Origin: Ettlia oleoabundans
Taxonomy: Eukaryota > Chlorophyta > Chlorophyceae > Chlamydomonadales
Direction: 5' to 3'
Assembly: GCA_019693395.1 (NCBI GenBank)
Contig: JAAMXP010000988.1
Coordinates: forward strand, 1-35,317
DNA length: 35,317 nt
Below, piece by piece: positions 1 through 11,425 of the stretch (position 1 is the first letter of the stretch; every line of letters begins with the position of its first letter). Under the pieces are notes generated by a model, which was not told where the DNA came from, made no database searches, and saw only the letters and a list, made by a program, of their open reading frames with translations. A program made the translations under genes and the position numbers.

Positions 1-74
1 CCACCCCACCCGCCACACACACACCACCACCATTCACCCGCCCCACATATGCACACGGGCCCCACGCCGCTTAC

Positions 75-1695
75 GTGTCCATTTTGAAGAGTATGCGGCG
101 GCAGCCATAAGCAATGAGGTCGCTGTCTTCGCTCACAACTGCGAAGCACACAGCAAAGTAAACGCAGTACAAATGATAATGCTGTGGTGTCATCATGGCA
201 AGCCGCTGGCTGGCTCAACGTAGCGTGAAGAGGGCACAACACAGGGGGTTTGGCTGCTATGTGTCATTAGTTGTGGGTGGTGGTGGGCCTGTGGGGACAA
301 CGGGTCGCTCAAGGAGCTTCCGAACCCCAGTAATCACAGCAGGGTGCAAAGCCACCTCCAACCCTGCCACCCTGTGACAATCGCGTTTAGTTGCCATCTG
401 AACCCAAGTGTTGCCTGGGATTTAAACCCCACCTGCCGTTATGCCTCCGTCCCGCTCCGGTATGGAGCAGAGGTAGGCCAGCTGGGCGTCGGCCTCATAG
501 GGAGCAACCACAAATTCCACACCACGCTCCCTGCAAGCAGCATGCAGCAAGCTGTCGGCGGCAGACTTGATAACGACGGTTGGCGTATGGTGCCTACAAC
601 TGAAAAGCAAATATTGCGGGTAAGAACCCGCCACGCATTTCAGGCCAGTTGGCAGGCCGCGCAGGGAACAGGGCCCAGCCTTGTTGATGCGGCTGCACAT
701 GTGTACGCACCTGAGGCGCAGTATGACCTCGTGAGCCATGTCAGAGCTGACCTCAAGGCACTGCATCAGCGCGCTCTGCGCCTCCTGCTCCCGCCCCTGC
801 AACAGGAGGGATGTCGTAGTGTATCGTAGTGGGCGGGCAGACAAGCGGGCAGGCAGCAGACAGGCACAATATGCAGTGGATAGTAAACTGGTGTCATCCA
901 GTGTGTGCCCTGTGTAACCTTTGGCGCGCTGTGGTCACCCACCTCCTGCAGTAGGCGCTGCGCGCGCTCCCTGGCCTCTGCACGCCGCTGCCGACGCTGC
1001 TGGTTGGTGGCAGCCTTAGCAGGCAGACGGCAGCCATCAAACACAAGCTGCAACACAGATTGTGGCAGCAAACCATGGTGAAAGGTCAAACGGCAGGTAT
1101 TTGGGATGGTAAGCAGGGTTTCCCAGTGTGCATGGAGCACAGGCTCTGTCATCTACCCATACAACACCTTCAGTCTGTACAGCACCGCTGCCGCTGGACC
1201 CTTCGGGTTGCATTCAGCGGGCACAGTGCCCGTTGGGGCTCCATTTGATAACCCCTTGCTCACCACTGGTGTCACTGAAGCAGCTTGCAGCACTCGGGTC
1301 ATCTTTAGGCAGAATTCGACGTAAGGGGGGTCATAACCACGCCGCAGCCAGGGCTGCTCGCCTGAAACAAGCTCTCGTGCAGCACCCACGGCGCCCCTGC
1401 AAGCGGCCAAATCCTAAAGTCAAACTGGCGCAAGGCACTGTCCTGGCTGCATGAAAAGGCAATGCAGAAGAGTGAACAATATATAAAAACAAAAAAATAA
1501 AACCAGACGGGGAAAAAGTGGGTTCCTGGCAATTTTGTGCAGGCGTGAGGTTTCAAGCGCGGCCCAGGCCTGTCGCTGGGCGCACCGATGCAACCAGCTC
1601 CAAGCATCCACGCCGACGCGTTGCCCTGCCAGCTCCCGCACATGGCTGGGCAAGCAGTAGGGCTTTACCACGAAATGCAGCCCGTCAATCCCCAT
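75..1695 (-). CDS. EXO1: EXO1-like 5'-3' exonuclease/flap endonuclease, N-terminal part (3' end outside window)
   Basis: Exons read on the minus strand: 1695-1586, 1396-1264, 1047-943, 796-711, 530-433, 138-75. All phases join, giving about 198 residues; the gene continues past the left edge with a donor (GTAAGC) just below 75. The protein starts MGIDGL, as EXO1/XPG nucleases do, and shows the XPG-N and XPG-I blocks in order. Visible metal-binding acids are Asp30 in VDAWSWLHR, Asp85 in LVFDG, Glu157 and Asp159 in APYEADAQ, and Asp182 and Asp184 in EDSDLIAYG. The MGIDGL start and the spacing favour EXO1 over FEN1, whose proteins start MGIxxL but have a different gateway. EXO1 acts in the nucleus in mismatch repair, resection and replication-fork processing. 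The start at 1695 was chosen because an upstream in-frame Met lies in a Pro-rich stretch unlike the family. Exon 5 has two further in-frame acceptors upstream that would lengthen it; the one chosen gives RERGVEF, the best family match. Confidence 0.9.
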
Positions 1696-2320
1696 GGGCC
1701 AGATGCCGCTACAGGCAGGCGGGGGCGGGGCGGGGCGGAACAGGCACGGTCTCAAAGGCGGCAGCCTAGCTAGCGGCTACATCTGCCCGATCCCTGCAAA
1801 GCCCGCGGTATGCAAGGGAAAGGGGCCGGGCTGGCGGCAGCTGCGTCGCCCCCTGAACACGCCAATCAGTGCGGAGGTGCCGTAGTCACCTGTTGCGCTT
1901 GCTGGTGCCGCAATGTTATCTAGCGATCAGAGTTGGCAACGCTTGAGAGGAGACCGGCTTGTGAGTATGGCGGGGAACAGGTTGAAGGCCCGTTGGTGAG
2001 TCTTTGAACAGCTGGCCAGGTTTACAATGCTACCATAATCAATAGACATGTTTAACAAGTACATGTGCGTGCCCATCAGAGCTGTATTGCCACAGCCACA
2101 GTTACGCCCGTACTGCCAGTGAGTTTTACACCATTATAAGAGCTAGACAAGAAGAGGGAGCAGCAAGTAGGGAATGATCAAGCAGCAGGTACAACAGGAA
2201 AGGGGTATACAGGCAAGGGCCGCGACAGGTTAATAGGCTGGTGCACAGCAAAGCGGAGCAACGGAAAGGGTTCAAGGTTTCAGGCTAAGGGAGTGCCCAT
2301 GGTTGGGGCTGATCACTTGA
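1696..2320. other. Intergenic: EXO1 5' flank and 3' flank of the minus-strand GYF gene
   Basis: Both neighbouring genes run on the minus strand, so this stretch should hold the EXO1 promoter and 5' UTR at its left and the 3' UTR of the GYF gene at its right. Just upstream of the EXO1 start is a GC-rich run of GGGGC units near 1719-1735. I see no convincing coding exon: the short reading frames here have no recognisable composition or splice chain. Confidence 0.6.
2126..2130 (-). terminator. Candidate poly(A) signal (TGTAA) for the minus-strand GYF gene
   Basis: TTACA on the plus strand reads TGTAA on the gene strand, about 190 bases after the stop codon at 2321. TGTAA is the usual chlorophyte polyadenylation signal. 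A second copy lies at 2022-2026. Confidence 0.45.
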
Positions 2321-5300
2321 TCACTGTGATGCCACTTCCAGCAGCGCAGTTAGCGGCACACGCACATCCATGCCCTTGCGCCAAACCGCAACACCACGAA
2401 ATTGTTCATAGGCCAGCTTGTGCTCTTCGGAGGTGGCCACACTGCAGTCATGACAACCAACATCAGGGTTTGGCCGCTTGAGTGGGGAAGGTTTACTTAG
2501 TTTGACTCTTGTGTTCTCCATACATACGTGCAGCTGATGAGGACCAGGGAACAGGGTTGGCTGGGGAAAAGTTTTGGCACGGCAAGGGACAACTGGGAAG
2601 CCAGCATGATAGCAGCGAGACAGCTTAGCATTCAAGCTTGAAGCGTGGTACGTACTGTCATGGTTGCTCACCTGAGGAAGCTCATCCACTTTTGGAACTG
2701 TGCAACACTGTGAGGGCCCTGGATGTCACCCTGCAGCATAGGACAGGGAAGTGCGCCACGCAACAAATCAGTCACAAAAGGGGAAAAAAACAAACAGGAA
2801 GGAGCGGAAATGGTTGCTGTCACTCCGCACCAGCAGGGCATCTAACAGAATCACACATGCAACGTAGACGAGCACGGCGCTGTAGCCACTGTTGTGCTGT
2901 CTGAGACTCTTGTCAGGCTCTACATGAAGTTGACTGGTTCCACCGGCAATAGCGCACCTGTGGGTCTTCATAGTAGAAGCAGGAGGAGTCGGGATCCCGC
3001 GCCAGCCCCGCCAGCTCAGCGCGGCCCAGCGTGGCCACCCTCAGCTCTCGTACCTGCTCTGGCGTGGCCAGCCGGGCCATGGGGGCCTGCGCTGCGGGTT
3101 GCTGCCCTGGCATATGAGCACGGCGGCTGCCATTGACTGCAGGTGCGCCACTGCCACGCAGCGGGGACCTGCCGTTGCCCCCACGCCAGTCGCTGACGTT
3201 GGGGCCAGGACCAATGGCGTAGCCGCCCCCGCGCCCGCCGCGACCATTCTCAAGCATTGGCGGAGGTCGGCGCTCCATCAAGGGTGGGGGAGGCCCGCGC
3301 ACGCCGGACAGCATATCCATAGGATCGGGATACCCCCTGGGCGCACCCCCCCGCCCAGGAGGGTAAGCCCCCCTGTCCATACGGTCCATAATCAACGGGG
3401 CTGGCCCGGGGCTGCCCGGACGCCGGGCGTAGCGAGGCGACAATGCAGGGCGGCCACGGGGGGGGGACAGCGGCCGAGCAGCCATGCGGGGTGGTGAGCG
3501 GCCCCTGCAAGAACCAGGCATAATGGGGCACCAGGCCTACAATGAAATTGAAACTGGGAGGCGGTATATCAAGTCCAACTGGCCTGTCTTCCGACCCCAC
3601 CCGAATCCAAGGTGCAGCAAAGGAGTGAACGATAGGCAAGAAAGCAAAATGCCAGCCCCCAGCAACCGACACACCTGATGCCAGGCGGGCCCACCATGCC
3701 AGGTGGCGGCGCACCGCGTACATAGTGCGGTGGGCTTAGGCTGCGGCGCCTGTCATAGCCCGGTGGTGGCAGCATCCCTCCACCATTTCCCCTCATAGGC
3801 AGCGGTGGGGAGCGGCCACGCCCAGGGGGCGGCATGCGGCCAAGGAAGGGCGGTGGGGGCCCGGCTGGACCACGCCCTGGTGGTGACATGGCGCGACGGG
3901 GAGACGAGCGGCCACGCAGCGGGATAGGGGATGGTGCACGGCGGGGAGGGCTCATTCGACGCGGCGGGGAGCGTGCACGAGTGGTGTCTGCAAGGCGCCG
4001 GGGTGGGGACCTGCAGGCATGGCAAACCAGGAAACAGGCGGAGAGGTTGAACTATGACCGAGATATGGCCGCCAACGTTTCTAGCAGCCCTCTCCATCAC
4101 ATTTATGCCCCGTGTCTATTCTCAGGTGAAATGAAGCACAGACTAGGCCTCGCGCTGCAAAATGCCCACACAACCTGCATACCAATCCATCCAAAACGCA
4201 CCTGCTGCGCGCCCTGACATGCTCAGCCGCCGCCTTGCTATGGCGGCTGCGGGGCATGATTGGGATGTTGTTTGGGTCGTCCTCGGGGCGCTGAAGCGGA
4301 TTCTTGAACGTCACGCGCACTGAAGGCGCCGCCATCTCACTAAAAACCATTGAGTGGTAGAAGGGAGGAGACAGGGTGTTGGTAGGGAGGTGCTTGAAGG
4401 TGCTACATTCTTGTTGCCACACTGGGCCCAACAAGGTGATTGCAGCCAGTGAAGAGCAAGCAGCCAGGTAAAGAACAGCAAAGACACCGAATGTGACGTT
4501 CGGGCAGAGCTAACTGGTTGCAATGACTTGGGAGAAGCACACAACCAGGACCATTAAAGGAGAAGCAGGCAGGCAAGGGCAGGCTCACCGCAGTGGCGCC
4601 TTAACTGGCGGGGGCATCATGCCAGGCGGCGGTCCTCTGGTAGGTAGCGGCCGCCGATCATAAAGCGGCGGTGGTGGGCCGCGCAAGTCACCTGCACGGA
4701 GCACACTGGCGCTGCTGCAGCTGAACCCAGCTGACAGCCAGCCAAGCAGCACGCCGGCTCCTGCTGACCAAGCTTTGTGGCTGCATTTGACTGCTATGCG
4801 GTGCTGCACTCGCTGATGGACAAGGAGTGATGGACCCACAAAAATACTGGGCAACACGCGAATGACGCCCATTGCAGCATAACCGGCAGCACCGCCAAAG
4901 TGGCGACGATGCGATACCCGGCGCCCGCACTTCCCCACCACCTTGGCCGTTTGCCACGGACAGAATACCGCCGCGCTGCATAAAAGCTGCTGCTTCTGCC
5001 TCGACAAAACCATTGCTGTATCCATGCAAGGTATTTCAACCGCTGAACACGCTCAAAGCTCACGATCAATGCATTACACGCTGCCTCTGACGCTCCCATG
5101 CGGCCGCAGGCTGCCGCAGCGTACTGCCCATGCTGCAATAAGCTCAGTTGACCGGCCACGACTTTTGATGCTGTTCAGCTGCACACCTGGAGGCGGGCCC
5201 CCCATGCCCCTGGGTGGAAGAGCGTGGTAGCGTGGCGGTGGCGGGCTGTGAAGGCGGCGCGGCTCCGGTGACCGTCTTCTCTCGTAACTCCGGCCCACTG

Positions 5301-5340
5301 GGCTGTATCCGCGTGGCGGCGAGCGCCCCCGCCGTTGCAT
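2321..5340 (-). CDS. Arg/Ser/Pro/Gly-rich protein with C-terminal GYF-like domain
   Basis: Exons on the minus strand: 5340-5187, 4691-4589, 4339-4202, 4010-3675, 3504-2958, 2730-2672, 2441-2321. All phases match, giving 485 residues. Residues 1-400 are low-complexity, with many RSPPR, RGPPPP and PPGM motifs like an RS/RGG-rich RNA-binding protein. The one ordered-looking insert is a short block near residue 90 containing VRVTFKNP. The C-terminus (about 419-485) is GYF-like: FYYEDPQ, then GDIQGPHS, then W, ending VAVWRKG and VPLTALLE. GYF domains bind Pro-rich peptides, commonly in splicing, translation or silencing factors, so an RNA-related adaptor role is inferred. It is divergent from a second GYF gene starting at 6020, and the two share intron positions within the domain. 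The start Met at 5340 is tentative: the frame stays open upstream but without coding character, and a further 5' exon is possible. Confidence 0.8.
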
Positions 5341-6019
5341 GGGAGGCGCTATGCTGCTGGCTGGCCGCTGATTGCGGCTGCAGGGCTTGGTAGGGCAGGC
5401 TGCGAGGGCGCTGCAGCGGTGTGCACCGTGCGATGCAGACCCCGTCGGCGGGCTTGCTGCAGCGCAAAGAGGGCCAAGGAAGAGGAAGCGAAGACGGTCA
5501 GCACCAAGGGGTGCCTCGCCGCTTGCGCTGTGAGTTGCCAAAACCCCCGAAGACGAGCAGATTGCAATCATACTGTGCCCACCGACCTTGGAAGACGAAA
5601 AGATGGCACAGAAGCCGACGGAGTCGGGGAGATCAAGCTGCGGCTCTCCCAGGGCTCGAGGGAACGCTTTGATGTAGCCAACTCTATGTTGAGGCAACAC
5701 CGAGGGCGGCCAGGCTGGGGAAAGGCTGCATACAATAGAGAGGAAGCATCATGCCAGGTCATCGGCCCGCACGCATGGGGACCTTCTTGGGCTGGGGCAT
5801 TCACGTTCAAACCCAAGGCAGCGGTAATTAGCAAGGTCCGCACGCTGCAAAATGGCGTAATCGGCGCGATGAGACCGCCCATTGGCTCACTTGCCGGCGC
5901 TCACAAGCGAGTGCAGGCGCAGTTTCCAAAGATAGCCAATAGACTATCAAGGGTAGCATTGTGGCTTCACATACAGCCGTGCCGTCACACTCCAGGCGAA
6001 CAAGGTGATAAGCCGCCGA
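5341..6019. promoter_or_regulatory. Divergent promoter region between the two GYF-domain genes
   Basis: This 679-base stretch lies between two divergently oriented genes and should contain both promoters and 5' UTRs. An inverted CCAAT (ATTGG) sits at 5881-5885 and a direct CCAAT at 5936-5940, about 135 and 80 bases upstream of the plus-strand start. No clear TATA box was seen. Reading frames through it have no recognisable coding character, though an undetected 5' exon of either gene cannot be excluded. Confidence 0.5.
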
Positions 6020-9000
6020 ATGTCTGATGACTTTATCGCGCTGGATGGCCTTGAGGCGGCCGAGGAGGATGGGCAAGGGTATGGCGACGAGTTGCAGGCG
6101 CAGCTGCCGCGGGAGAGTGACGCCACAGCTTCTGCTGGTGGCGAGTCAGGTTTACCCGCAGCAGCAGCAGCACAGCCTGTGCAGCAGCCAGCTATTGAAC
6201 CCAGCTACCTCCAGCAGCCCAGTGCAGGCCAGATTGTTGCAGCAGCACAAGCAGACAACGCTAAGGCTGCTCAGCCACCGCAGACACTGCACGCTGCAGA
6301 GCAAGTGCTGCCACAGCCCGCTGCACCTGACCAGCGTGACGCCCTTATGGCACCTGGGCCGGCACCTGGGAGCCAGCAGGGTGCAGGGGGGACTGCTACA
6401 GAAACAAGTGCGCCAGCAGACCCCTCTGCTAGTGCAGGCAATGGTGGCAGAGCAGAGGAGGGTGGCCATGAACTCCCTGCCACGGTGCCAACAGCCCCAG
6501 TGCAAGCACCATCAATTGCCAGGTGCTCAACGCTGGGGTGCGAACCACGGTACGCTTGTGCAAACAGAAGGAACTACGTTGATCGCTGTTATTCCGTAAC
6601 TTCTGTGCTTGAAAAAGAACAAAGCATGACAGCGCTTGCTTGCGACCTTTGCATTTTCCGCCACCCTCGCCACAGCGTCTGTTGCACTGAGCCCGCCTGG
6701 CCCATGCCCTGGTAAATGCAGGCCTGCTACCGCTGCTAACATGATCGGCAGGGAGAGCACGCCAGCACCTGTACCAAGTGTCGGTGCCACAGGAGCAGCT
6801 GCACAGAGGCGGACTGCCGCAGCAGCAACTCCATTGCAAGCTACTGCTGCAGCGGCAGCAGCCGAATTGGCAGCCATAGTTGAGCTGGTAGCATCGGGTA
6901 AGCTGGCAGCAATTGAGCCAGCAGCATCTGCTGAGCTGGCAGCAGTCGTCGATGCGATAGCAGCAGCCAGGCGGGCTCTAGGGGCTGACCGTACGTCAGT
7001 GGCCAAATTGCCGGCGGCGGTGACGGACCCTCCAGCGGTTGAGGCAGTTGCAGCTGGTAAGCAGCCAACAGATGGCGAGCCAGCGCCAAAGGCGGAGCTT
7101 ATTGTAGTGTGTGAAGAGCCAGTAGTGGCTGGGGTGGCAGCAGGGCTTGTGGATGTTTCAGGTGCTGACCTGGGTGCAGCTGTTGTGCAGCCTGCAACAG
7201 GCATGTTGGCTGCAGCACCTGAAGCGTGTGTCAGAGATGCGGAGGCTACACGGGCAGAACATACAGCAGCAGCGCCGCAGGTAGAAGCAGGAGCTGAGCG
7301 CAAGATTGTGATTGACCAAGCTGCAGCTGCTACCCAGGCCACTGCGGACCAAGCTACCCAGGGTGTGCTTGCGGAAGCCCCGGTGGCCCTCGTGACCGCC
7401 GAGCCCTTGGCTGCGGCAGCTGGCGCGCCTGCTGAAGCGTCATTGGAGGGTGCTGAGGAGAAGGTTGCGGTAGCCGAGGGTGGTTTGGTTGCTGCAGCAG
7501 TAGATGCAGCAGCCGCACAGACCGCAGCGGTGCCTGTAGGGGTGGCGCAGCCCAAGGAAGACGTGCCAGGCGGAGGGGCAGCTGCTCAGTGGCAGGCTGG
7601 TTCACCCCCAGCCAAGCAAAACACGCCGCCTCCTTCTGCTCCTACAGCTCATGCTGTGGAGGCGGCAGCGGCAGAGCTTGCACCTGTGGGAGCAGTAGAA
7701 GCACGGGAAGAAGGGGAGGTGCATGCAGGAGGCAATGAGGGACAACAACCTGCTGGTCAAGAGCCTGCTGCTACCCTGCCTCTGCCTGTATTTGAGGACA
7801 GGGGACCAGCACGACCGCCAGCAATGCAGAAGCTGCCAGCCCAGCAGCAACAGCAGCAGCCGACGGGCATTGCAATTAGCAAGAGAGACCCTCGTCGTGC
7901 TGCTGGCGTGCAGCGGCAGCAGGCAACCACAGACGCGGCAGCAACCCCCAAACCCACAGCACAAGATGCCAACACTGGTAACAGTGGCAGCCCCACAGCT
8001 GTGGCAGACAAGTTGGCACAGAGCAGCAGTGGCAAGGGGGATAAAGCTGCCTGGCAGCAAGAGCACGGAGCAAAGCACGCCTCAGATCACAAGTGAGTTG
8101 TCCATGGATTTGGCTCATGTTATCTATGGGTTGCGATGTGATGCTGACATTACCGGATATTGCGCACCTCGCTTCAGCTAGTGCACATCTGGCACAACAA
8201 ATCACCAGATGTGGCGTATGTTGACCTGGTACCCTCATCCCCCGTCCTTGCTTTCATTCAACCACACCCCACCCCAGAATGCCCCACAAGCGGAGCCGCA
8301 GTGGGGAGCGTCACCGCGAGAACGGCAGCATGGACCACGAACGGAGCAGGCTCCCTACTTCTGGAGAAGTGGCCGGTAGGTGCAATACCTTGGTGCTGAT
8401 TTTCCCTAGCAAAGGGCTGCCAGACTGTCCATGTCGAACCATGCGATCTACACCACAACCACCAATTGGAGAGGGGGCCCCATGACACCACTCATGCAGC
8501 TGCTGCTGGTTTTGCTTCAAGCAAGAGAACTATTGTTGTGCTGCGTTGCAGACCACCAGCAGCCATCTGGCAGGCCACACGCTGCCGAGGTACCAGATTT
8601 GCGAAGCAGACCGGAGCACAGCCCTGGCCAGCGTCGCCAAGCAAAGGAGCAGCATCAGGGCAAGGCTAGGGGCAGGGAGAGTACCAGGCAGCAAAGCCCA
8701 CGCGAGCCTCGGCAGTTTGCAGCAGGTGCAGCAGCAGATGCCAGTCCAGATATGCGGGAACGCATGGTGGAGCATGAGCGACGGTATGAGTTGGCGGTGG
8801 TGGCAGTGAACCAGAGGCTGCAGCAGCAGCAGCGGAAGCGCAAGGAGCAGCGGCCTGAGCAGTACAGCGGGCGGGGCATGCAACGGCAGTCTGCCTCTTG
8901 CAGTCCTGAGCGCCTGGATTGGAGGAGACGGGAGGGCAGAGAGCCCAGCAGCCTGCCGCCTCCTCCCCACCTCAGCAGCATTTCGAGCGGCCCTGGTCTG

Positions 9001-11082
9001 GGGCAGTATGGCAGGGGGCAGTACATGCCTGCTAGCCCACAGCCTGTGACAGCCCAGCAGACCCCCCGCATGTACACATCTGGTACCCCAGATGCAGCTC
9101 CGCTTGCCAACGGCCCGCCAGGCTTCGCGCCTGGCTTTGAGTCGCTTGCACCGAGGGCGCCATCGCTCGCCGCGCATGCTGAGCTGGCACCCACAGCGCC
9201 GCCTATGAGGCAGCAGGCAGGCAGAAGCCCGCCTCTTGGCTTGGACCCCTATCTGCCCCAGCTGCAGCCGTTGCAGCAGGCGCAAGTCATGCTGCAGCCA
9301 TCAGGGCGGTACAGTGAGGGGCAACACAGGGGGCAGCATGCGCCACCTCCTGCCGCTCCAGCGGGACCGCCCGGCTTCTCTGGCAGCTCTGGGCGCCCCC
9401 CTTTCAACAGCACTGGCAATGGCAATGGCTTTGACGGGTTCCCCACTCCCATGGCTCGCAGCAGTGATGTGCATTACAGCGTGGAGTATGTGGCACCACC
9501 TGCAGCAGCCCCGCCGCTCTCAGCCCGCGGCAATGAAGGCAACTTTCCTCCCGAGCCAGTGGATGGCGGTGGGCCCTACGGCCCCCCAGCAATTGAAGCT
9601 TTTCATCAGCGAGGCAGGCTCTCTCAGCGCCCTCCACCACCACCGTTGCCTGCTAGGCGCGATCTGGCGCAGCCCCCACCAAAAGCTGGCGTGTACAGGG
9701 AGCAGTATGGGGATGCGCGGCAGTACCGTGACGAGTACCGCCAGCCAGGGCACAACGACAGCAGCAGGCTGCGCTGGGAGCTGTATGATAAGCAGGACAG
9801 GCGGCATGAGCGGTACGCAGATATTCCTGGCCCGCCACCGCCAGGTCTGCCCCACAGGCGGGAACCCCGGCGCTTTGAGGATGAATCGTCCTATGGCCAC
9901 AGGGTGGAACAGCTGCCTGAACGCAGGAGGGACAAGGGGCTGCCACCGCCACCGGGTGAGCCAGGGTCACAATCACCATATCGCCGCCGGGACGACCGTA
10001 ATAGTCAGTTCAGCCGCCTGCCGCCGCCGGGCACGCGAATTGAGCCGCCGCCAGTGGCCTACGGGCACGGCTATGAGAGACGGAATGGCGGCACGCCAGT
10101 CCCGCCGCGGCATGACCACCCAGCTTTGCCCAGGGACCGGTTCATTGTCGGGGGTGGCAACAGCAGCGGTCTGCCTGTTGGTTACAGCGAGGTTCCCCCA
10201 GCAGCGCACATGCAACCTGTTGGCCCTGCTTTCCAGCCTCATGGCCACATGGGCGGCCCTGCACCAGGCACAAGCCAGCCTCTCCTACCCCCTGGCGACT
10301 TCTCTACAGCTGACGTCCAGGCTATAGCTGAGGATCAGCAGATATGGTTCTATTCTGACCCCAAGGCAAGCTGGCTGGATTGATTGATTGATGAAGCTGC
10401 TTGCTGGGTAAAGAGGGCAGGTGATGGCTGGCCTGGACACTCTGATGCCTCTCTGTCCGTTCCACTGAAACAAGCTGCCCTCCAGCAGATGATGTGCATG
10501 TGCACTGTTCTGCTGCCAGGGCTGCGCGTTCAAGGCCACGACCTCGCCCTTTCTACTGCACGGCACCACACAATCAGTGCATCGATCTGCAACCACACCC
10601 AGTCCACACTTTGCCGTGCTCCCCACCTGCGCTTGTGCAGGGGGTGGTGCAGGGGCCTCACAGCATCGCCCAGTTCCGCAAGTGGCTGGGGGCACTGTCA
10701 AACAGGCAGGACTTGCGAGAGTGAGTGCAATCATTGGGCTGCCCTGCTTGTCCGCATCGCTAGCTAGTCCGCATCGCCAGCCTGCAAACCCAGCGAGCAA
10801 AACATGCTGGCAGCATGCCAGTCATAGTCTGCTTCCGCTTCCCGACCCATCGCATTGCCGGTTTCACTTGTGCCAGGGTTTTCCGCAAGCTACAGACACT
10901 GCTGCTGCTGCTGTTCTAGCATGCCTGCTATCATTCGTACCTGTATTTTGCAACACCACCCAGTCCTTGCTGCTCCCTTTCGCTTCTGTCCCCTCCGCAG
11001 TGATTACCTGGCCTTCCGAAACGTGGCGGTTTTCAGGCAGGATGGAGGCATGCGAGTGCCGCTGAGCGTGCTGCTAGGCTGA
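6020..11082 (+). CDS. Large low-complexity protein with C-terminal GYF-like domain
   Basis: Exons: 6020-6522, 6722-8092, 8278-8375, 8552-10365, 10641-10720, 11001-11082. All phases match, giving 1315 residues. The start MSDDFIALDG was chosen because it opens an acidic, protein-like N-terminus; another in-frame Met lies five codons upstream at 6005. Residues 170-620 are Ala/Glu/Val-rich with imperfect ELAAxxE-like repeats. Residues 625-655 carry basic SR-type motifs (KRSRSGERHR), and 660-1250 are Pro/Gly/Arg/Gln-rich. The C-terminal 62 residues form the GYF-like domain: WFYSDPK, GVVQGPHS, FRKWLG, VAVFRQDGG, VPLSVLL. The intron inside it starts with GC rather than GT, and only that junction joins DPK to GVVQGP in frame. 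GYF domains bind Pro-rich partners, so an RNA-processing or translational adaptor is likely but inferred. It is a paralog, at least at the C-terminus, of the divergent gene at 2321-5340. Confidence 0.85.
10366..10640 (+). other. GC-AG intron inside the GYF domain of the plus-strand gene
   Basis: The donor is AAG|GCAAGC and the acceptor TGTGCAG|GGG. Joining them in phase 0 gives the canonical GYF core DPK-GVVQGP. Reading through meets a stop within five codons. A (ATTG)n run follows the donor at about 10378-10392. The paralogous intron at 2731-2957 (minus) has the same position and phase but a GT donor. Confidence 0.85.
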
Positions 11083-11425
11083 TGTGCCAAGGTTTGATGG
11101 CTGCCCGCGACGGGTTCTCGTCATGGTCTACATTCTAACTTGCTCAGATGGACAGAACGCGTTTAGGCTGCAAAGCGTCCGCATGTTGTGACGGTGGTTC
11201 AAGGTACTGTGTGTACAATATTGAATCGTTGAAGCATGTCTGCTATTTCCCTAGGTTTGTATCACTGATTGTAATCATTGAAGAATGCGGCGCCACTTGC
11301 CAACCGCCGCGCACCGCTGTGTGCGCTGGGACAGCTTGGCGGCAATGCGCCTACGCGTTGCGCCCCAGGCTGGAGCTTGGTTTGTCAGTAAGGACGTCTC
11401 CAAAGCTCACTGACAGTAACCAAGT
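11083..11425. other. Intergenic: 3' flank of the GYF gene and 5' flank of the MYND gene
   Basis: No coding exon is supported here. A TGTAA poly(A)-type motif lies at 11270-11274, about 190 bases after the GYF stop. An in-frame TAA at 11417-11419 precedes the proposed start of the next gene, leaving only two codons between them. Confidence 0.5.
11270..11274 (+). terminator. Candidate poly(A) signal (TGTAA) for the plus-strand GYF gene
   Basis: TGTAA occurs 188 bases after the stop codon at 11082, in the usual place for a chlorophyte polyadenylation signal. Confidence 0.45.

Noticed and set aside
6527..7555. 342-codon open frame on the minus strand
   Set aside because: It is antisense to the Ala-rich exon of the plus-strand GYF gene. 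GCN-rich codons give long open antisense frames rich in Ala/Ser/Thr by composition alone, and it has no recognisable domain.
9236..10327. 363-codon plus-strand frame overlapping the Pro-rich exon
   Set aside because: It is a shifted frame of the exon at 8552-10365, which is supported by splice phases on both sides and by the GYF domain.
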